From Chloroflexota bacterium (GTDB lineage: Bacteria > Chloroflexota > Dehalococcoidia > Lucifugimonadales > UBA3495): 43,168 nt of DNA. Shown here piece by piece: positions 25,764 to 35,078 of the stretch (positions are counted from its first letter, which is position 1; each line of letters begins with the position of its first letter). Location of the stretch: contig JAQBXL010000011.1 in NCBI GenBank assembly GCA_027624135.1, positions 1 through 43,168 on the forward strand, given 5' to 3'. Below the pieces are notes generated by a model. The model did no database searches. It was not told where the DNA came from and saw only the letters and a program-made list of their open reading frames with translations. The translations under genes and the position numbers were made by a program.

Positions 25764-27179
25764 CTACACCGGTGGGCGGCGGGTGTTCCAGTCATTGGCC
25801 TGTTCGTAGGCGTAGGCCACCCGGAAGACTGTCGATTCGTCGAATGGCCGGCCCGCGATCTGGAGCCCCACGGGCAGATTGTCCGAAGTGAAACCGCAGT
25901 TGATGGACAAGGCCGGGACGCTGGCCAAGTTGAATGGCGCTGTGTAACTTCGCCGGCCGCCCAACATCTCCATGAATTCCGCTTTGCTTGCGACGCCAGC
26001 CTTCTCAGAGATCGGCGACGCCGGAATCGAGGAAGTGGGCATGACCAGCACGTCAACCTTCTTCAGGGCGTCCAATATCTGCTCGCGCAGCATATGCCGC
26101 AGCCGCACGGCCTTCTGGTGGGCTTGGGCGGGGAGAATGGCCCCGGTCAATAGCCGAAGCTGGACATTGTAGTCGTAGTCTTTCAGGTGCTGCTCTATCC
26201 CCTCTCGGTGAACCCCCGAGACATCTCCGTAGGTCACCGCAGTGGAGATGGTGGCTGACTGGGCAATCAATGGGATATCAATCTCTTCCACCGCCGCTCC
26301 CAGTTCTCCCAGTTGGCTGACCGCCCGGACGACCAGGTCGCGCACCTGTGGATCGACGACGTCTGAATGGACCCTTTCTGTGATCACGCCGACCTTCAGC
26401 CCCTGGATGCCACCTTCCAGCAACGCCAGGTAATCGGGAACCGGCACGTTCCAGGTGCGGCCGTCCTTGGGGTCATGGCCGGCGATTGCGCCCAGGGTCA
26501 TTGCGCAGTCCGACACGGTGCGGGAGATGGGACCCAGCTGATCCATGGACCATGACGCCCCCAGTACTCCATGGCGGCTGACCCTCCCCCAGGAAGGCCG
26601 GATACCGACCAGTCCACAGAACGAAGCCGGCCCGCGGATGGACCCGCCGGTGTCCTCACCCAATGACGTGGCGCACAGGAAAGCTGCGGTGGCAGCGCCG
26701 GAGCCGCTGCTGGATGTGCCTGGATTGCGGGAAAGATCCCAAGGATTGCGGGGACGGCCATAGGGATGGTGAAAAGCGTCGCCCATGGCGAATTCGCTCA
26801 TGTTCAGCTTGCCAAGGAGAACGGCGCCGGCCTCGTCGAGCTTACTCACCACGGTGGCGTCTTCAGCGGGCACAAAATCCTTCAGGATGGTGGAGCCACC
26901 GGTGGTCAGTATCCCCTTGGTGTATACCTGGTCCTTTATTCCGATGGGTATGCCGTGCATCGGGCCCCGGTACTTGCCGGAAACGATCTCCTGCTCGGCT
27001 CGGCGGGCGTCGGCCATAGCCCGGTCGGCGGTAACTGTGATGTATGAGTTCAGTTTTCCGTCCACCTGGGGTATGCGCTCCAGATAGGCTTCAGTCGCCT
27101 CCACGGGAGACACCTGGCGGGTCTTTATCAATGACGCCAATTCGGTGGCCGAGAGGAATGGCAGCTGCGCTTTGTCCAT
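25764..27179 (-). CDS. Amidase (amidase signature family, GatA-like)
   Basis: This is a 471-residue enzyme from the ATG at 27179, which has GGGGG eight bases upstream; the open frame extends to 27230. The triad is Lys82 (HGIPIGIKD), cis-Ser156 (PGTSSSGSGAAT) and Ser180 (GEDTGGSIRGPAS). It is more distant from the other two amidases, with longer spacing between Lys and cis-Ser, and nearer to the aryl-acylamidase/GatA side of the family. No gatB or gatC is nearby, so tRNA amidation is unlikely. It is separated from the other minus-strand amidase by the GIY-YIG element. Confidence 0.92.
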   Translation of the reverse strand: MDKAQLPFLSATELASLIKTRQVSPVEATEAYLERIPQVDGKLNSYITVTADRAMADARRAEQEIVSGKYRGPMHGIPIGIKDQVYTKGILTTGGSTILKDFVPAEDATVVSKLDEAGAVLLGKLNMSEFAMGDAFHHPYGRPRNPWDLSRNPGTSSSGSGAATAAFLCATSLGEDTGGSIRGPASFCGLVGIRPSWGRVSRHGVLGASWSMDQLGPISRTVSDCAMTLGAIAGHDPKDGRTWNVPVPDYLALLEGGIQGLKVGVITERVHSDVVDPQVRDLVVRAVSQLGELGAAVEEIDIPLIAQSATISTAVTYGDVSGVHREGIEQHLKDYDYNVQLRLLTGAILPAQAHQKAVRLRHMLREQILDALKKVDVLVMPTSSIPASPISEKAGVASKAEFMEMLGGRRSYTAPFNLASVPALSINCGFTSDNLPVGLQIAGRPFDESTVFRVAYAYEQANDWNTRRPPV

Positions 27180-27339
27180 GAAGTGACCCCCTGTCGGCTC
27201 CTCGAGAAGGGCTAATCTGAAGCACCGCAATTCTGACCCCGGCCAAGCTCGTTGTCAACGTGATTCCCACCCGGGCAGGATACGTCGGAAGGGGCACAAT
27301 GGACGGCATGGCAGGCGCTGAATGATGGGCTCTCACTGC

Positions 27340-27345
27340 TATAAT
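27340..27345 (+). promoter_or_regulatory. Probable -10 box of the glmU promoter
   Basis: A perfect TATAAT lies 39 bp before the glmU ATG. The -35 region at the right distance (around 27317-27323) is only a weak match. No other promoter-like site is seen in the gap between the divergent amidase and glmU. Confidence 0.5.
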
Positions 27346-27383
27346 CCAGAGAGTTTTCGTTGCGTAACAGCAGGGGTAGAACC

Positions 27384-28745
27384 ATGGATAGCTTGGCAGG
27401 TATCATCATGGCCGCCGGTGAGGGACTCAGAATGAAGTCTCGGATACCTAAAGTGCTGCACCACGTGTGCGGCAAAGAGTTGATTAGGTATCCGGCCGAA
27501 CTTATGGGCCGCTTGGGCGTGGACCGAATCGTCATTGTGGTGTCTGAAAACAATCAGGCGGAGGTCAAAGACCTGCTGGGCGATACCGTGGAATATGCAG
27601 TACAACAGTCCAAGACAGGTACGGCAGGCGCGGTAGAAGCCGCCGCCACGGTCCTGAGATCCCGTGCCGGTGGAGAACTTCAGCAGATATTGGTCATGGG
27701 TGGTGACTCTCCGTTGGTTACTGAAAAGTCGGTGCGCAGTTTGATTGATGGACACACGGAGGGCGGCCGGCAGATGTCTATATTGTCCGGAATCGTGCGA
27801 GATGGCCACGGCTTGGGCCGCATCAACCGTGACCAAGGTTCCCAGAGAAACGTTTTGGGTATCATCGAAGAATCCCAGGACACTGAGAGAGATGGTCAAC
27901 CCATCGAGGTGAATTCCGGGGTTTATTGCTTCCAGGCTGATTGGCTATGGGAGAATCTGGGTCGGGTGGGAGCAGGGAATGACCAGGAGCGTTATCTGAC
28001 TGACCTGGCGGCCATCGCGGCAGGCCAAGGCGAGGTAGTGGCGGCGGAGCCGTCGGATGACCCTGTGGAGGTTCTGGGGATCAACAACCGGATAGAACTG
28101 GCTCGCCTTGAGGACATTCATCGACAGCGGATCCGTGACCATTGGATGTTGGAAGGCGTCACTATATCCGACCCGTCGTCGGTGATGATTGATGCCGGTG
28201 TGGTCATCGGTCAGGACACGTTGGTCTTGCCAAATACCATGCTCTTGGGCAACACGGTCATTGGCTCCGGCTGTGAAATTGGCCCCGGTTCGGTCGTGAA
28301 GGACTCCAATGTAGGGAATGATTGCCGGGTCACATCGTCCGCGTTGGAGCAAGCGGTGATGGAATCCGGAGTAGACATCGGCCCGTTCAGTCACCTTAGA
28401 CCGGGGGCATACCTGGAGTCCGGGGTGCACATCGGGAATTTTGTCGAGGTTAAAGAGAGCCGGTTTGCCGCCGGCGCTGTCATGGGCCATATGGGTTATG
28501 TGGGCGATGCGTCCATCGGGGAGAACGTCAATGTGGGCGCCGGCACGGTTACGTGCAACTACGACGGTAAGATCAAACACCGCACGGTGGTGGAGAGAGA
28601 CGCCTTCATCGGTTGCGATACCATGTTGGTGGCGCCGGTCACTGTTGGAGCGGCCGCCGTGACTGGGGCTGGGGCAGTAATCACAAGAGACGTGCCTCCG
28701 GCTAGACTAGCTGTCGGCGTTCCTGCTAGAATAATCGAGAAATAA
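27384..28745 (+). CDS. glmU: Bifunctional GlmU: GlcNAc-1-P uridyltransferase and GlcN-1-P acetyltransferase
   Basis: This makes UDP-GlcNAc for cell-envelope polymers in two steps. The N-terminal nucleotidyltransferase domain (about residues 1-225) shows IIMAAGEGLRMKSRIPKVLH, QQSKTGTAGAVEAA, MGGDSPLV and VNSGVYCF. A left-handed beta-helix of hexapeptide repeats follows. Its acetyltransferase site includes GPFSHLRPGAYLESGVHIGN, MGHMGYVGDASIGENVNVG (catalytic His) and TCNYDGKIKHRTV. The 453-residue length is normal. ATG at 27384 has AGGGG upstream and is preferred to TTG at 27360. A CorC-like gene follows. Confidence 0.95.
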   Translation: MDSLAGIIMAAGEGLRMKSRIPKVLHHVCGKELIRYPAELMGRLGVDRIVIVVSENNQAEVKDLLGDTVEYAVQQSKTGTAGAVEAAATVLRSRAGGELQQILVMGGDSPLVTEKSVRSLIDGHTEGGRQMSILSGIVRDGHGLGRINRDQGSQRNVLGIIEESQDTERDGQPIEVNSGVYCFQADWLWENLGRVGAGNDQERYLTDLAAIAAGQGEVVAAEPSDDPVEVLGINNRIELARLEDIHRQRIRDHWMLEGVTISDPSSVMIDAGVVIGQDTLVLPNTMLLGNTVIGSGCEIGPGSVVKDSNVGNDCRVTSSALEQAVMESGVDIGPFSHLRPGAYLESGVHIGNFVEVKESRFAAGAVMGHMGYVGDASIGENVNVGAGTVTCNYDGKIKHRTVVERDAFIGCDTMLVAPVTVGAAAVTGAGAVITRDVPPARLAVGVPARIIEK

Positions 28746-28834
28746 GGCGGTTCAAACTGACCTCCCGGTGGCGCTTCCCGCAGGCATAACCGCCAAAACG
28801 TCATATACGTGGGTTGACTGGGGAGACGGGGTGC

Positions 28835-30034
28835 TTGGATACATATTATTTACCACAAAGCCTAGTATTTGCAGTATTCGTTCTCTTGTTCGCGTACCTG
28901 AGCATACTCCGCTCGGGTGGCTCTGCCGGTATTACCCGCAGAGATGAGATTTCCTCGGCGCTCTCCGAAACGGTCCTCTTCTGGCTGAAAACCTCCTGCA
29001 TCATCACGGTTGTTATATCTGGCGTGGCGCTGGTTCAAGCCGCCGCAACCACTGAGTGGTGGGCTGTCTCCCTCATGGCCGTTGGGCTGTTGACGGGACT
29101 TTTCCTGATAGACCGCGCGGCAATTTCTCTGATCAAGCGTTTTCCCGTCCTGACCCGGCCTTGGACTCGAGTCGTTTCTCCCAATGGCTGGGGACACGGA
29201 AACGGAGCCAACGGGCACTCAGGCAACGGAAACGGCGATGAGTCAAATGGCACCTGGATGCTGGACCCCGAGGAGCCGGCAATCACTGAAGAAGAATTGA
29301 CCAGCCTCGATGACCGGGACCGGGAGATGCTTCGTTCGATAATTCATCTGGAAGCGACCACTGTTAAAGAAGTCATGGTCCCCCGTTTGGACATGGATGC
29401 CGTGGAGGCTGACTCGACTCTTGAGGCGGTGGCCGAAAAGATGGTGAGCCGGGGCCACAGCAGGCTTCCCGTCTACGAAGAGACGTTGGACAAGATTCTG
29501 GGTACCGTGCACTCTCGCGACGTTATCGCCGCCCTGGCGTGGTCAAAGCCCAAGAACTCGCTCCGCAATATGGTCCGGCCCGTATTTCATATCCCCGAGA
29601 CCAAACGGGTTGACGATCTGTTGGAGGAATTTCAAGAACGCCAGACTCAGATCGCCATCGTGGTGGACGAGTACGGAGGCACAGAAGGACTCGTCACTAT
29701 GGAAGACGTGTTAGAGGAGATCGTCGGTGAGATTGAAGACGAATTCTCCCGCTCCAGGGACGCTCAGGTGATGCAGCAACCCGATGGCACGGTATTGGTG
29801 GACGCCGGTGTGACTACTGAGCATGTTGAAGCGATCTTCGGCGCTCCGATCGACAACAGTGAGGTAGACACGATCGGCGGCTACGTTTACCACAGCCTGG
29901 GCCGGATTCCCCAAGCCGGGGATGTAGTTGAGACAGCTCAATTGCGCATTGAAGTGGTCTCCATGCTGGGACGCCGTCTCCGGAGACTGCGTATCTACCG
30001 CATCGATCAGGGGGCAGTTGAACGGACGCTGTAG
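28835..30034 (+). CDS. CNNM/CorC (HlyC) family membrane protein with CBS pair
   Basis: Three membrane helices at about residues 7-25, 45-68 and 72-92 form a short membrane part. A Gly/Asn/His-rich spacer at about 110-135 follows, unlike most relatives. Two CBS domains come next (MVPRLDMDAVEADSTLEAV and VDDLLEEFQERQTQIAIVVD), with the typical DEYGGTEGLVTMEDVLEEIV block. The CorC_HlyC transporter-associated domain closes the protein (DTIGGYVYHSLGRIPQAGD). The family is linked to magnesium or cobalt efflux; haemolysin is a legacy name. Starts are TTG at 28814 or 28835; the latter has GGGGAG nine bases upstream. Confidence 0.87.
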   Translation: MDTYYLPQSLVFAVFVLLFAYLSILRSGGSAGITRRDEISSALSETVLFWLKTSCIITVVISGVALVQAAATTEWWAVSLMAVGLLTGLFLIDRAAISLIKRFPVLTRPWTRVVSPNGWGHGNGANGHSGNGNGDESNGTWMLDPEEPAITEEELTSLDDRDREMLRSIIHLEATTVKEVMVPRLDMDAVEADSTLEAVAEKMVSRGHSRLPVYEETLDKILGTVHSRDVIAALAWSKPKNSLRNMVRPVFHIPETKRVDDLLEEFQERQTQIAIVVDEYGGTEGLVTMEDVLEEIVGEIEDEFSRSRDAQVMQQPDGTVLVDAGVTTEHVEAIFGAPIDNSEVDTIGGYVYHSLGRIPQAGDVVETAQLRIEVVSMLGRRLRRLRIYRIDQGAVERTL

Positions 30035-30056
30035 TTTAGCCGGTATCTGATTCGCA

Positions 30057-30089
30057 AAACAAAGACGCCTACATCAGGCGTCTTTGTTT
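30057..30089. terminator. Bidirectional intrinsic terminator
   Basis: AAACAAAGACGCCT and its exact complement AGGCGTCTTTGTTT enclose a five-base loop. The T-rich 3' arm serves plus transcripts and the A-rich 5' arm serves minus ones. It lies between the converging CorC-like gene and the sortase-like gene. Confidence 0.85.
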
Positions 30090-30151
30090 GGTTTGCATAG
30101 GTCAGGGCCTGTCGCGGTTAAGCAAGGCAGAGCTGCAGACCTGAGACGATC

Positions 30152-30955
30152 CTAGCGGCTGGCGATCAATTTACCTGAGACCACCAGGCGGTGATCGTAA
30201 ACGAAGCGCGGCACCGATGAAACCAGATTGATGTCTGCTCCCAGCATCCCATCCAGCCGGAGATTGTCTTGATGGACTACCTGACTGGATGTTGCGCGGT
30301 AGAGGAACTGGTTGATGCCATTATCTGTGACTATGAAGACGTCTTCACCGTTCCGCAGTTTTTCCGGAACCTTTTGCAGATTGAAAAAGACCGATCCTTC
30401 GCGGCTGATCGGGCTTTCTGTATGCCCAAAGAACCAGGAAGTGCCCTTCTCACCGGCGTTGGCCGATTCGGGGATGTGGCCGACAGTGTTGTCAGGGCTT
30501 TCGTAATGGCGGCTGTCTCCCAAATTCATGATGGCCAGCTCGGATATCGTCGAATCCACTCCAATGGCAGGCACCAGTAAGCGGGTAGAGGGAGGGATGT
30601 CGGAGATGCCGACACCGCCTTCCCCGATGGGAGTGAAACCACTGAGCAATTCTTGGTTACGTAGATAGGTCGGTTCGTAACCGTACAGGTTATTCCAAGA
30701 GTCGGAGGTGACAGCTTTGCCGGGGTACAAGCCGACGTTGGAGATGCTATCTCCTGTGAGGTAATTGACGGTGCGGGGCTCTAACACAGCCGCCAAGCCA
30801 TCCAAGTCGGATTTCGCTTTGGCTGAGTAACCGTAGTACAGCCCGCCGGAGGTCAGCAGCAAAACACCGAAGACAAGAAGGAATATTCCTGAGAACCTGG
30901 CAAAACGGCGCTGCAGACGACTGCGGAAAAATAGGTAATCGTAACCGGCTTCCAT
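30152..30955 (-). CDS. Sortase-like protein lacking the catalytic cysteine
   Basis: A 267-residue protein with one membrane helix near residues 22-45 and an extracytoplasmic sortase fold. Family blocks are LLVPAIGVDSTISEL, GHIPESANAGEKGTSWFFGH (catalytic His178), LRNGEDVFIV and the closing HRLVVSGKL (catalytic Arg256). The usual TLxTC is replaced by INLVSSVPRF, so the nucleophile Cys is Ser247 (codons TCA TCG). It cannot be a normal cysteine transpeptidase: it may be inactive, act with Ser, or have a binding role. ATG at 30955 has GGAGG just upstream, better than the ATG at 30976. No LPXTG-type substrate is seen in the window. Confidence 0.82.
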   Translation of the reverse strand: MEAGYDYLFFRSRLQRRFARFSGIFLLVFGVLLLTSGGLYYGYSAKAKSDLDGLAAVLEPRTVNYLTGDSISNVGLYPGKAVTSDSWNNLYGYEPTYLRNQELLSGFTPIGEGGVGISDIPPSTRLLVPAIGVDSTISELAIMNLGDSRHYESPDNTVGHIPESANAGEKGTSWFFGHTESPISREGSVFFNLQKVPEKLRNGEDVFIVTDNGINQFLYRATSSQVVHQDNLRLDGMLGADINLVSSVPRFVYDHRLVVSGKLIASR

Positions 30956-31035
30956 GCCACCTCCTTCAACACTCACAACCCGAACCCAATAGATGTAGGG
31001 AGAGCGCGGTACTGGAAACTTGTCTTATATAGGAA

Positions 31036-31233
31036 TCAGCGTGCCCGGGGGGTGTTCATGCCGCCCGGGGAGATTGGCTCGTTGAGATAGATGTCGCCGT
31101 TCCGGATCTTTATATTGAACCCGCATGTGGGGTTAATGCAGACCCAAGCCTTAAAATGGACCGCGGCCCCCTGGCCGCCGTAGTCTGAGAGAGGGACGAG
31201 CGTCCCCGACTTACAACTCATACATTTGGGCAT
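31036..31233 (-). CDS. Small zinc-ribbon protein
   Basis: The 65-residue protein (from the ATG at 31233) has two cysteine pairs, PKCMSCKSG near the start and VCINPTCGFNI in the middle. They probably hold one zinc ion. The sequence between them, VHFKAWVCI, is beta-like. Similar small proteins are of unknown function. It lies downstream of rpoD, separated by a 179-bp gap with an inverted repeat, so cotranscription is uncertain. Confidence 0.65.
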   Translation of the reverse strand: MPKCMSCKSGTLVPLSDYGGQGAAVHFKAWVCINPTCGFNIKIRNGDIYLNEPISPGGMNTPRAR

Positions 31234-31342
31234 TGCCGTGTCTTCCACGAATTCATCCTCCCAACCTGGCGTATGCCGAGTATACCACCGCTAAATTGCC
31301 TGGAACCACAGAATTTATCACGATGATTACTAAAATTAACGA

Positions 31343-31387
31343 GTCCAGGCAACATAGTTGTGGCTTTCGTTATGATGCTGCCTGGAC
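31343..31387. terminator. Inverted repeat downstream of rpoD
   Basis: GTCCAGGCA (31343-31351) and TGCCTGGAC (31379-31387) are exact complements with a 27-base loop containing a weaker inner pair (CATA/TATG). It begins 25 bp past the rpoD stop. There is no clear T-run, so this is a possible terminator only. Confidence 0.45.
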
Positions 31388-31412
31388 GAAATGCATTTCT
31401 TGACGCCTATTT

Positions 31413-33026
31413 CTACTCTAAGAAGTCTTTAAGCTTTCGCGAGCGCGTGGGATGTCGCAACTTCCGTAACGCCTTCGCCTCGATCTGACGTATTCGCTCA
31501 CGGGTGACTCCGAACTCCCGGCCAACCTCTTCCAGCGTCCGGCTGCGGCCATCTTCAAGCCCGAACCGCAACTGAAGCACTCGGGCTTCCCGTTCGGTCA
31601 GGGTGTCTAGGACTTCTCCTACCTGCTCTTTCAGCAGTTGGTAGGAGGCCGCGTCTGCCGGCGCCACCGCGTTGCGGTCTTCGATGAAGTCACCCAGATG
31701 GGAATCCTCTTCTTCACCGATGGGCGTTTCCAAGGAGACCGGCTCTTGCGATATCTTGAGTATCTCCTCCACCTTCTCAGGCCCGATCTCCATAGCCAAA
31801 CCGATCTCTTCTGGAGTGGGCTCCCGGCCGTACTCCTGTAGCAGACGGCGGTGTTGTCGCATCAATTTGTTTATGGTTTCGACCATATGCACTGGGATGC
31901 GGATGGTCCGCGCCTGGTCGGCGATGGCCCGGGTGATGGCCTGTCTGATCCACCAGGTGGCGTATGTGCTGAACTTATACCCCTTGCGGTAGTCGAATTT
32001 TTCGACCGCGCGAATCAGGCCGATGTTGCCCTCTTGGATCATGTCCAGCAGGGCCATGCCTCGACCGATGTATTTCTTGGCGACGCTGACCACCAACCGA
32101 AGGTTAGCCTCGGTCAGGCGGGCTTGGGCCCGTTCGCTCTCGGCGTCGATCCGCCGGAAATAAGCGCGGAACAGCGGATCCAGGTCCTGGAGATCGGAGA
32201 AACTGTTTAACTCGGACAACTTGGCGTCCAACTGGGCCAGTGAGGAGTCTTCCAGGACGTCCACTGCATCGGGTGGGACGAGCCAAGAACTTAGCGAGAG
32301 TGATATGACCTGTTGGTAGACGTTGTCGGGGTAATCGTTTAGGTCTTCACCCATGGCCGCAAGGAGGTCTACAGAGACCTCTGCGTCAATGGCGTCCCTG
32401 AGTTTCTTGTGGTCCGTGATCTGGGAAACGGTCAAGTTCGATGGCAGCCCCAGTTGCTTGGATAGGGAATCGACCAAAGGCCCGGCATCGACCATGCGCT
32501 TCAATAACCCAGCGGTTATCTCCCAAGGTCGCGGAGGGCGGCCCTCAAGCTCGGTTAACTCTTTTCTGAGACCTTCAAGGTGCTTGCCGCCTTCTATCTT
32601 GCGGGCCAGCGAGCGTTCGTCGGCGGAGGTCAGTAGGCGCACCCGGCCGATCTCCCGTAGGTACATACGAACCGGGTCGTCCAAAACTTCCATCGACTCG
32701 GTCTCCGGCTCCCATTCCGGTTCGTCGGCGTCGGCGTCAGAGTCGGAGTCAGGCCTGGCTTTGGTCTCGGTACCCTCTGCGCTAGCGGTACTGTCGTCTT
32801 CTTTTTCGGCTTGCTGAGGATTGTCCCACGAAGCCTCTGCGGGGCTCTCGGGCAGATTAGCCAGCCGAACGCCGGACATGCGGTCGTCACCGCCGCCTTC
32901 GTCATCGGGGGCTGCGTCAACACCCCGGATGATGTCGAGCACCGGATTGGGTGTATCGGAGTCATCCTGCCGGGATTCTAAAAAGTCCTCTGGGGTTAAT
33001 TCTGAGCTGTCTCTTCTACTGACCAT
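31413..33026 (-). CDS. rpoD: RNA polymerase primary sigma factor RpoD/SigA
   Basis: This principal sigma factor is 537 residues. Region 1.2 is [19 protein letters not shown]. Region 2 has [38 protein letters not shown] and [20 protein letters not shown]. Region 3 has [11 protein letters not shown], and region 4 has [18 protein letters not shown] and the helix-turn-helix [20 protein letters not shown]. Region 1.1 is replaced by a long acidic stretch. The ATG at 33026 has GGAGG eight bases upstream, overlapping the dnaG stop region. The frame open to 33083 would overlap dnaG and is less likely. It follows dnaG by 13 bp, the classical macromolecular-synthesis pairing without rpsU. Confidence 0.96.
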   Translation of the reverse strand: MVSRRDSSELTPEDFLESRQDDSDTPNPVLDIIRGVDAAPDDEGGGDDRMSGVRLANLPESPAEASWDNPQQAEKEDDSTASAEGTETKARPDSDSDADADEPEWEPETESMEVLDDPVRMYLREIGRVRLLTSADERSLARKIEGGKHLEGLRKELTELEGRPPRPWEITAGLLKRMVDAGPLVDSLSKQLGLPSNLTVSQITDHKKLRDAIDAEVSVDLLAAMGEDLNDYPDNVYQQVISLSLSSWLVPPDAVDVLEDSSLAQLDAKLSELNSFSDLQDLDPLFRAYFRRIDAESERAQARLTEANLRLVVSVAKKYIGRGMALLDMIQEGNIGLIRAVEKFDYRKGYKFSTYATWWIRQAITRAIADQARTIRIPVHMVETINKLMRQHRRLLQEYGREPTPEEIGLAMEIGPEKVEEILKISQEPVSLETPIGEEEDSHLGDFIEDRNAVAPADAASYQLLKEQVGEVLDTLTEREARVLQLRFGLEDGRSRTLEEVGREFGVTRERIRQIEAKALRKLRHPTRSRKLKDFLE

Positions 33027-33039
33027 TGATTGCGCCTCC

Positions 33040-34872
33040 TTACCGGGACATTTCCTGGACCTGGCCTTTACGAAGGCCTTCATTTATCTTTATCTGTTGG
33101 TTCAATTGCAGGACATCTTGATGTTCACCGTCCTCAAGATTGGGCGGGGTTTCGGCGAATCGTATGACCTCTTCAGTTTTTGATTCTCGCAAGCTCCGTT
33201 CTTCCAGCCGGGACACCACTTCCAAGAATGAGGTGTTTCGGAGGGTGTACTCCAAAGGAATCTCGGGCTTTTCCAGCAATCCGTTCAGATGCCCTCCGAC
33301 CTCATCGTCGCCGTCTCGCCTGATCATTACTATGGTTCCATATTTATCCAAGCCGGGTTTTGCGTCCAGCCAGCGGCTGAAGAGTTCCCGGTTCTCGTGA
33401 CGCCGGAAAAACTCAGCGCGAAGCCGATTCGCCAGTTCCCGCAATTCCGGATAGCCCAAAAGCAATTGCAAGCAGTACTCCTCCATCGGGTCGTGGTCCA
33501 ACTTTACGAATGGCGAAGTCGCCGCAGCCGTAGGACGCTGCTCAGGACGCCGGGCACGCCTAGCCACCGAAGGGCGGCTTAGAGCAGCCTTCACTGTGTC
33601 GATGGCGACGCCTATCTTTTCGGCCAACAACTCAACGGCATTCGCCTGCTGAATCCCACCGCCAAGTAGATGGATGAACGGAGCGGCCTCGGCAACAATC
33701 TTGGCCTTCCCATCAGGGGTGCCGGTGTCTCCGTTATTGGCGTAGGCATTGATCCTGAATGTGATTGCCGGAACGGCTGAGTCTACCAGCTTAGACCAAT
33801 CACTTGGAGACCGATGGATAACTTCATCCGGGTCCTGACCCGGTGGCATCGCGATTATTTTCGGTTCTGGATGCTCCGACGCAACCGAGCCATCATAGCT
33901 CTGGTTCTTGATCGCTTTAGTTCTGAAACTCTCCAGAATCACGTCCAGACTGCGCAGCGTAGCCGTCTGGCCCGCAGAGTCTTGATCCAACGCCATCGTC
34001 ATAGTCGAGGTGAGGCGTCTGATCTCATCCACTTGGAATTCGGTCAAGGCCGTCCCCATCTGAGCCACGACGTTCTTGAACCCCGCCTGGTGGGCGGCTA
34101 TGGCGTCCATGTAGCCTTCTACAATCACAACCCCGTCTTTTCTGACATCCGTCCGAGCTCGGTCCATTGCATACAGGAGCCGGCTTTTGTCGAACAGCGG
34201 TCCCTGGGGGGAATTTAGATACTTGGGCTCTGAACCGTCCAGAGACCTCGCTCCGAAACCGACCAGATTGCCGTGGGCGTCACGGATGGGGAACATCAAC
34301 CTTCCCCGAAACAGGTCCCGATAGAGGCCGTCATCCCCTTTACGAACCACCCCCGCGCTGACAAGTTCTTCCGGCGAGTAGCCTTCCCGGGTCAAATGGT
34401 TCTTGAGTGACTCGCCGTCGGATGGGCTAAGACCGATCTCAAAAGCCTCGGCTGCCTTTTTGTCGAGTCCCCTCTGGTTCATATATTCCCTGGCGGATGC
34501 TCCTTGTGCCGACGCCAAAGTGCGCTGAAAGAAGGATCGAGTATCTTCGTTTATCTTGTGAGCGGCTTCGTCGCGAGGGCTTTCTCCTTTCTGTGGAAGG
34601 ACAACCCCGGTCTGCTGGGCCAACTGACGCAGCGCCTCTCCGAACTCCAGGTTCTCAGCCCGCATCACGAACGAGAACACATCGCCGCCAGTGGCACAGG
34701 CGCCAAAACAGCGCCATGACTGACGGTCGGGGAAGACGTGGAATGAAGGCGTCTTTTCTTGATGGAAGGGACAGTTGGCTTTATAGCTGCGTCCGGATTT
34801 TTGCAGGGGGGTGCGCGCCGAAACGACTTCGATGATATCCAACCGGCTCTTTATGTCGTCAACGACGGTCAT
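33040..34872 (-). CDS. dnaG: DNA primase
   Basis: It makes RNA primers for replication. The N-terminal zinc ribbon uses Cys34, His37, Cys55 and Cys59 ([23 protein letters not shown]). The last pair is C-x3-C instead of the C-x2-C of E. coli. The catalytic core has [29 protein letters not shown] and [14 protein letters not shown]. The Toprim motif is [17 protein letters not shown], with [11 protein letters not shown] further on. The C-terminal part, about 430-610, is the helicase-binding region. Length and order are normal. It is transcribed with rpoD. Confidence 0.96.
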   Translation of the reverse strand: MTVVDDIKSRLDIIEVVSARTPLQKSGRSYKANCPFHQEKTPSFHVFPDRQSWRCFGACATGGDVFSFVMRAENLEFGEALRQLAQQTGVVLPQKGESPRDEAAHKINEDTRSFFQRTLASAQGASAREYMNQRGLDKKAAEAFEIGLSPSDGESLKNHLTREGYSPEELVSAGVVRKGDDGLYRDLFRGRLMFPIRDAHGNLVGFGARSLDGSEPKYLNSPQGPLFDKSRLLYAMDRARTDVRKDGVVIVEGYMDAIAAHQAGFKNVVAQMGTALTEFQVDEIRRLTSTMTMALDQDSAGQTATLRSLDVILESFRTKAIKNQSYDGSVASEHPEPKIIAMPPGQDPDEVIHRSPSDWSKLVDSAVPAITFRINAYANNGDTGTPDGKAKIVAEAAPFIHLLGGGIQQANAVELLAEKIGVAIDTVKAALSRPSVARRARRPEQRPTAAATSPFVKLDHDPMEEYCLQLLLGYPELRELANRLRAEFFRRHENRELFSRWLDAKPGLDKYGTIVMIRRDGDDEVGGHLNGLLEKPEIPLEYTLRNTSFLEVVSRLEERSLRESKTEEVIRFAETPPNLEDGEHQDVLQLNQQIKINEGLRKGQVQEMSR

Positions 34873-35078
34873 GGTCCGCCCTCGTCACTTTTGAGCCTGA
34901 CGACCGCTGACTGGTGGTCTGATCGATCCAAGTGCACTGTGGCTCCACCGCCCAACACAGGTTCACCCCAGATGTGTTCTAGAAGAAGACGTGCCTATAC
35001 GCAATGCGTAGAAATACTCATTGTTATTCTATCATGCTTGAGGCGCTGATGTTGGCACGGGTTGATCGGGGTAACGGC

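Noticed and set aside
25764-27179. Third amidase as GatA of the Glu-tRNA(Gln) amidotransferase
   Set aside because: No gatB or gatC nearby, and the motifs also fit general amidases; the assignment cannot be supported.
34998-35010. Small palindrome TACGCA-A-TGCGTA upstream of dnaG as an operator
   Set aside because: Only six-base arms, single occurrence noticed and no promoter pair recognised around it; too weak to call.
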